DNA of 9,459 nucleotides from Chloroflexota bacterium (GTDB lineage Bacteria; Chloroflexota; Limnocylindria; Limnocylindrales; CSP1-4): NCBI GenBank assembly GCA_021777365.1, contig JAJYDP010000150.1:1-9459 (forward strand), read 5' to 3'. Below the pieces are notes generated by a model that worked only from the letters and a program-made list of their open reading frames with translations, had not been told where the DNA came from and made no database searches. A program made the translations under genes and the position numbers. This document shows positions 6,814 through 9,459 of the stretch, piece after piece (positions within the stretch are counted from its first letter, which is position 1; every line of letters starts with the position of its first letter).

Positions 6814-7608
6814 ATGTCCCGGCAGCGTCCCACCCGCTCCCTGTTTCTCCGTACCCTCGGCGGCGTCGCCGTGGCGGCGCTCGCCACGGGCTGCGCCGGC
6901 ACGGCCGCGCGGCCGGCGTGGACGGAATCGGCCGCCGGCCGCGCCCTCCCCGGGCCGGTGACGGCGTTCAGCGCGCCGGTCGTGCGCCCGGCCGTCGCGA
7001 TCCGTGCCGCGCCGCGCGTGGCCAGCGGGTCCGCAGGGTCCGCCGCGCCGACGAACGAGTCGGCTGCGGTCGCCCCGGCGAGCGGATCGGCTGACGTCGC
7101 CCCGACAGGCGGATCGGCTGGCCCAACGGTGCACGTCTACCTGACCATCGTGACCGGCGACATGACCGGCAGGCCCGACTGGCCGGCGTACGTCCCCTCC
7201 AACGTCGAGCTGCCCGCGTACTCGACTGTCGTGGTCACCGTGACGGACTTCGACAGCGCCACCCCGCTCCCGGCGGCGCTGCAGGTCTATGCCCGTGCCA
7301 GGGGGATCGTCGGCGATACCTTCACGGTCACGCCCATCGATCCGAAGACCCCGAACGCGGCGGCCGGGCCGACCACCGTCCGTACCTCCCTGGACCCGGC
7401 CGACGTCGCGCACACGCTGACGGCTCCGGGCCTCGGGCTGAACGTGCCGATCGCGCCGTTCGCGCGAGTGACCTTCATGGTCCGCACCGGCGCGCCGGGA
7501 GCGTACACCTGGCACTGCATGGACCCCTGCGGCGGTGGCGCCAGTGGATGGGGCACGGCCATGGCGGCGCAGAGTGGTTACATGGAGGGCACCATCACCG
7601 TCGCGTGA
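6814..7608 (+). CDS. exported cupredoxin-like lipoprotein
   Basis: A 264-residue exported protein. Basic residues followed by FLRTLGGVAVAALATGC form a signal peptide ending in an acceptable lipobox, with C27 as the likely lipidated residue. There is no twin-arginine pair. Residues 40-105 are a low-complexity Ala/Gly/Ser/Pro spacer with two copies of a nine-residue unit. The cupredoxin-like domain spans about 106-264: YVPSNVELPAYSTVVVTVTDFD, then H200 in DVAHTL, and a C-terminal copper loop TWHCMDPCGGG (H234, C235, C239) ending in SGYMEG (M257). In blue copper proteins the ligands are His, Cys, His, Met. Here the second His after the Cys is missing, while C-x3-C has the spacing of the CuA site of cytochrome oxidase subunit II. 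It could be an electron carrier or copper chaperone, or may have lost copper. GGAG lies six bases before the ATG. It ends 75 bp before the BMC genes; a functional link to them is not evident. Confidence 0.8.
   Translation: MSRQRPTRSLFLRTLGGVAVAALATGCAGTAARPAWTESAAGRALPGPVTAFSAPVVRPAVAIRAAPRVASGSAGSAAPTNESAAVAPASGSADVAPTGGSAGPTVHVYLTIVTGDMTGRPDWPAYVPSNVELPAYSTVVVTVTDFDSATPLPAALQVYARARGIVGDTFTVTPIDPKTPNAAAGPTTVRTSLDPADVAHTLTAPGLGLNVPIAPFARVTFMVRTGAPGAYTWHCMDPCGGGASGWGTAMAAQSGYMEGTITVA
7069..7122 (+). repeat. 27-bp tandem repeat in the cupredoxin spacer
   Basis: Two 27-bp units (7069-7095 and 7096-7122) match at 23 of 27 positions and encode VAPASGSAD and VAPTGGSAG. They lie in the spacer between the lipid-anchored N-terminus and the copper domain, so repeat number would tune the tether length. 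Confidence 0.7.
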
Positions 7609-7671
7609 CCGAACGCCGCATCGCGACACCGGCGAGCAGCGCTTGGGCCCATCGCGTACCGTGACGCGGAT

Positions 7672-7677
7672 GGGAGG
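7672..7677 (+). promoter_or_regulatory. ribosome binding site fixing the GTG start of the rpiB-like gene
   Basis: GGGAGG lies six bases before the GTG at 7684. The nearby ATG at 7670 is out of frame and overlaps this site, so the GTG is the real start. The 75-bp gap upstream shows no clear promoter hexamers. Confidence 0.75.
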
Positions 7678-7683
7678 CGACAG

Positions 7684-8289
7684 GTGACGGTCTCCGAGGA
7701 CCAGGTCCGCGACGTGGTCCGCCGGGTGGTTGGCGCGATGTACGATGCCGGGGCGGAGCCGGCATCCACCGGCGCCCCGGCCGCGACCGAGGACACGACC
7801 GCCGCGATCCCCGCCGCCGTGGGGGCGCCGGTCGCGATCGCCATCGGTGCCGACCACGGGGGGTTCGAGCTCAAGCAGCTGATCGGCCGGAGGCTCGGAG
7901 AGGAGGGCTACACGATCCACGACTGCGGCACCGCGACCGCCGACCCCGTCGACTACCCCGACTTCGCCCATGCCGTCGCCCGGCTCGTCGCGGACGGCAC
8001 CTGCCGCTGGGGCATCGTCGTCGACGGGGCCGGGATCGGCTCGTGCATGGTCGCCAACAAGGTGCCCGGCGTGCGGGCCGCGCTCTGCCACGACGTGACC
8101 TCCGCGCGCAACAGCCGGGAGCACAACCACGCCAACGTGCTGACCCTGGGCGCGCGACACGTGGGGGTCGGCCTGGCCATGGAGATCGTGGAGGCCTGGC
8201 TGGGCACCCCGTGGGGCACCGGGCGTCACGCCGCGCGCGTCGAGAAGATCGCGGAGATCGAGCGGCGGTACTCGAGGGACCGGGTGTGA
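7684..8289 (+). CDS. RpiB/LacAB-family sugar-phosphate isomerase with BMC-targeting N-terminus
   Basis: A 201-residue protein; the RpiB fold occupies about 50-201. Residues 5-20 ([16 protein letters not shown]) form an amphipathic helix with V8, V11, V12, V15, V16 and M19 on one face. An Ala/Pro/Thr linker (about 22-48) follows; together this is the layout of a microcompartment encapsulation peptide. The core aligns with E. coli RpiB, as I recall it, at a constant offset of 48: D57-H58 in GADHGG, H147 in SREHN, and R181 and R185 in GRHAARVE for phosphate. The residue matching catalytic Cys66 is Asp (D114 in [10 protein letters not shown]), and the next-but-one Thr is Ala (A116). RpiB enzymes interconvert ribose-5-P and ribulose-5-P; this variant may use another sugar phosphate or another base. 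Its stop overlaps the deoC GTG by four bases. Family is sure; activity is not. Confidence 0.93.
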   Translation: MTVSEDQVRDVVRRVVGAMYDAGAEPASTGAPAATEDTTAAIPAAVGAPVAIAIGADHGGFELKQLIGRRLGEEGYTIHDCGTATADPVDYPDFAHAVARLVADGTCRWGIVVDGAGIGSCMVANKVPGVRAALCHDVTSARNSREHNHANVLTLGARHVGVGLAMEIVEAWLGTPWGTGRHAARVEKIAEIERRYSRDRV

Positions 8290-9158
8290 ACGGCGCACTC
8301 GACCGCGACCGGCTGATCGAGGCGGTCACACGCGAGGTGCTCGCCGCGCTGTCCGGCGCGTCGGGCGACGCCTGCCGGGACTGCCTCGGGTCGTGCGCCG
8401 CCCACAGCCCGGACAGGGTGCGGGCTGTGGTGGCCGGTGGAGCCGAGCGCATCGCCTACCAGGGGAACGGCGCGGACGTGCCCCGCGATCTCGCCCGCTA
8501 CATCGACCACACGCTGCTGCGTCCCGACGCCACCGCCGGCGACATCGACCGCCTGTGCGGCGAGGCGAAGGAGTACGGCTTCGCGGCCGTCTGCATCAAC
8601 CCGACCTGGATCCGTCGCGCGGCCACGGTCCTGCGCGGCACGCCGGTGGCGGTGGCCTCGGTGGTGGGGTTCCCGTTCGGTGCGTCGACCAGCGAGGTCA
8701 AGGCGACCGAGGCGCGCCGCGCCCTGCGGGACGGCGCCCGCGAGATCGACATGGTGCTCAACATCGGCGCCCTCAAGAGCGGCATGCGCGAGGCCGTGCG
8801 GGAGGACATCGCGCGGGTCTCCGACGCGTGTCACGAGGCGGGCGCGATCAACAAGGTCATCATCGAGGCCGCGTTGCTGACCGACGAGGAGAAGGTGATC
8901 GCCTGCCGCCTCGCGCAGCTGGCGCGCGCCGACTTCGTGAAGACGTCCACGGGTTATGCGTCGGGCGGTGCGACCGTCTATGACGTCGCCCTGATGCGCG
9001 AGACCGTGGGGCCGAAGATGGGCGTCAAGGCCGCCGGGGGGATCCGGACGGCAGAGGACGTCCGGGAGATGATCGCCGCCGGGGCGACCCGCATTGGGGC
9101 ATCCGCGGGCGTGAAGATCGTGACCGGAGGGAGCAGGGAGGCCCGTGAGCACTATTGA
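8286..9158 (+). CDS. deoC: deoxyribose-phosphate aldolase with BMC-targeting N-terminus
   Basis: A 290-residue class I aldolase; the family splits 2-deoxyribose-5-phosphate into acetaldehyde and glyceraldehyde-3-phosphate. The Schiff-base lysine is K219 in DFVKTSTG, with K248 in GVKAAGG, D155 in EIDMVLN and the opening YIDHTLL (72-78). The last residue is Tyr (Y290), as in E. coli DeoC, whose C-terminal Tyr takes part in catalysis. Residues 8-23 ([16 protein letters not shown]) form an amphipathic helix of the encapsulation-peptide type. A linker (24-70) not found in plain DeoC joins it to the barrel and contains C30, C33 and C37 (CRDCLGSC) plus H40. The start is GTG at 8286, inside the rpiB-like stop (GTGA overlap), with GAGGGA six to seven bases upstream. 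Acetaldehyde release is a known reason for enclosing a reaction in a shell, and the next gene encodes a shell protein. Confidence 0.96.
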   Translation: MNGALDRDRLIEAVTREVLAALSGASGDACRDCLGSCAAHSPDRVRAVVAGGAERIAYQGNGADVPRDLARYIDHTLLRPDATAGDIDRLCGEAKEYGFAAVCINPTWIRRAATVLRGTPVAVASVVGFPFGASTSEVKATEARRALRDGAREIDMVLNIGALKSGMREAVREDIARVSDACHEAGAINKVIIEAALLTDEEKVIACRLAQLARADFVKTSTGYASGGATVYDVALMRETVGPKMGVKAAGGIRTAEDVREMIAAGATRIGASAGVKIVTGGSREAREHY

Positions 9159-9459
9159 CCTTCGCGCGTACGTCTTCCTGGACAGCCTCCAGGCGCAGTA
9201 CGCGGCGTTCCTGGGCACCGTGGCGCAGGGCTTCCTCCCGCTCGCCGGCGACGCGTCGCTGTACGTGGAGGTCTCGCCCGGTATCGAGATCAACCGCCTC
9301 ACCGACGTGGCGCTCAAGGCGACCGCGGTGAAGCCGGGCATGCAGATCATCGAGCGCTACTTCGGGCTGCTGGAGGTGCACGCGCCGTCGCAGGCGGAGG
9401 TCCGTGCGGCGGGGGCCGCGATCCTCGAGGCGGTGGGTCTCACCGAGGGCGACCGGATC
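9145..9459 (+). CDS. BMC-T (tandem-domain trimeric) microcompartment shell protein, 3' end cut by window
   Basis: 105 residues are visible, reading from GTG at 9145 to the last base with no stop. The N-terminal segment [20 protein letters not shown], then [20 protein letters not shown] (29-48), and the BMC-domain core [16 protein letters not shown] (49-64), [13 protein letters not shown] (68-80) and [15 protein letters not shown] (85-99) resemble, from memory, the BMC-T shell proteins of the Haliangium ochraceum microcompartment. That family has two fused BMC domains (about 200 residues) and forms trimers that look like hexamers. Only domain one is seen here, so a second domain beyond the edge is predicted, not observed. 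The gene overlaps deoC by 14 bp. GGGAGG ends only three bases before the GTG, with a second GGAGG 14 bases away, so initiation may be tuned or coupled. This gene identifies the two upstream enzymes as microcompartment cargo. Confidence 0.9.
   Translation, partial: MSTIDLRAYVFLDSLQAQYAAFLGTVAQGFLPLAGDASLYVEVSPGIEINRLTDVALKATAVKPGMQIIERYFGLLEVHAPSQAEVRAAGAAILEAVGLTEGDRI

Noticed and set aside
8226..9350. Long minus-strand open frame opposite deoC and the shell gene
   Set aside because: It is a mirror of well-supported coding sequence with no recognisable domain.
1..9459. CRISPR arrays, tRNA or rRNA genes
   Set aside because: No spaced identical repeats of 23-40 bp and no cloverleaf or rRNA sequence were seen while reading both strands.

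Overview
The window is a very GC-rich piece of bacterial chromosome (roughly 70% by eye) with tightly packed genes, frequent GTG starts and short overlaps. The style and gene set would fit a Chloroflexota (for example Limnocylindria-like) or Actinomycetota genome. That placement is an impression from composition and protein resemblance, because no rRNA or other marker gene is present.

Left part (1-4287, minus strand). Five co-directional genes probably form an operon, read right to left: a DUF971 zinc-site protein, a YbjQ/UPF0145 protein, a 127-residue protein with two membrane segments, polyphosphate kinase 1 (ppk1), and a CYTH domain protein whose C-terminal CHAD domain is cut by the window start. 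PPK1 makes polyphosphate. CYTH and CHAD domains bind or act on polyphosphate or triphosphate, so the last two genes form a polyphosphate module. The upstream genes may be metal- or envelope-related, but their link is only by position.

Middle (4288-6813). A divergent promoter region carries a perfect 17-bp tandem repeat. A possible -10 box sits so close to the DUF971 ATG that its mRNA could be leaderless. Rightward lies a 733-residue S9 family serine peptidase (beta-propeller plus alpha/beta hydrolase) with an intact Ser-Asp-His triad. A 185-bp hairpin-rich gap follows.

Right part (6814-9459, plus strand). First comes an exported, lipobox-bearing cupredoxin-like protein with an odd set of copper ligands. 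Then three translationally coupled genes begin a bacterial microcompartment (BMC) locus: an RpiB-type sugar-phosphate isomerase homologue, a deoxyribose-phosphate aldolase (DeoC), and the first half of a tandem-domain BMC-T shell protein cut by the window end. Both enzymes carry an N-terminal amphipathic helix plus linker of the kind that targets cargo into BMC shells. The isomerase has Asp where RpiB enzymes have the catalytic Cys. This RpiB + DeoC + shell arrangement matches the class that I recall being called sugar-phosphate-utilizing (SPU) microcompartments, whose substrate is not established. It is the most interesting part of the window, and most of the locus must lie beyond the right edge.
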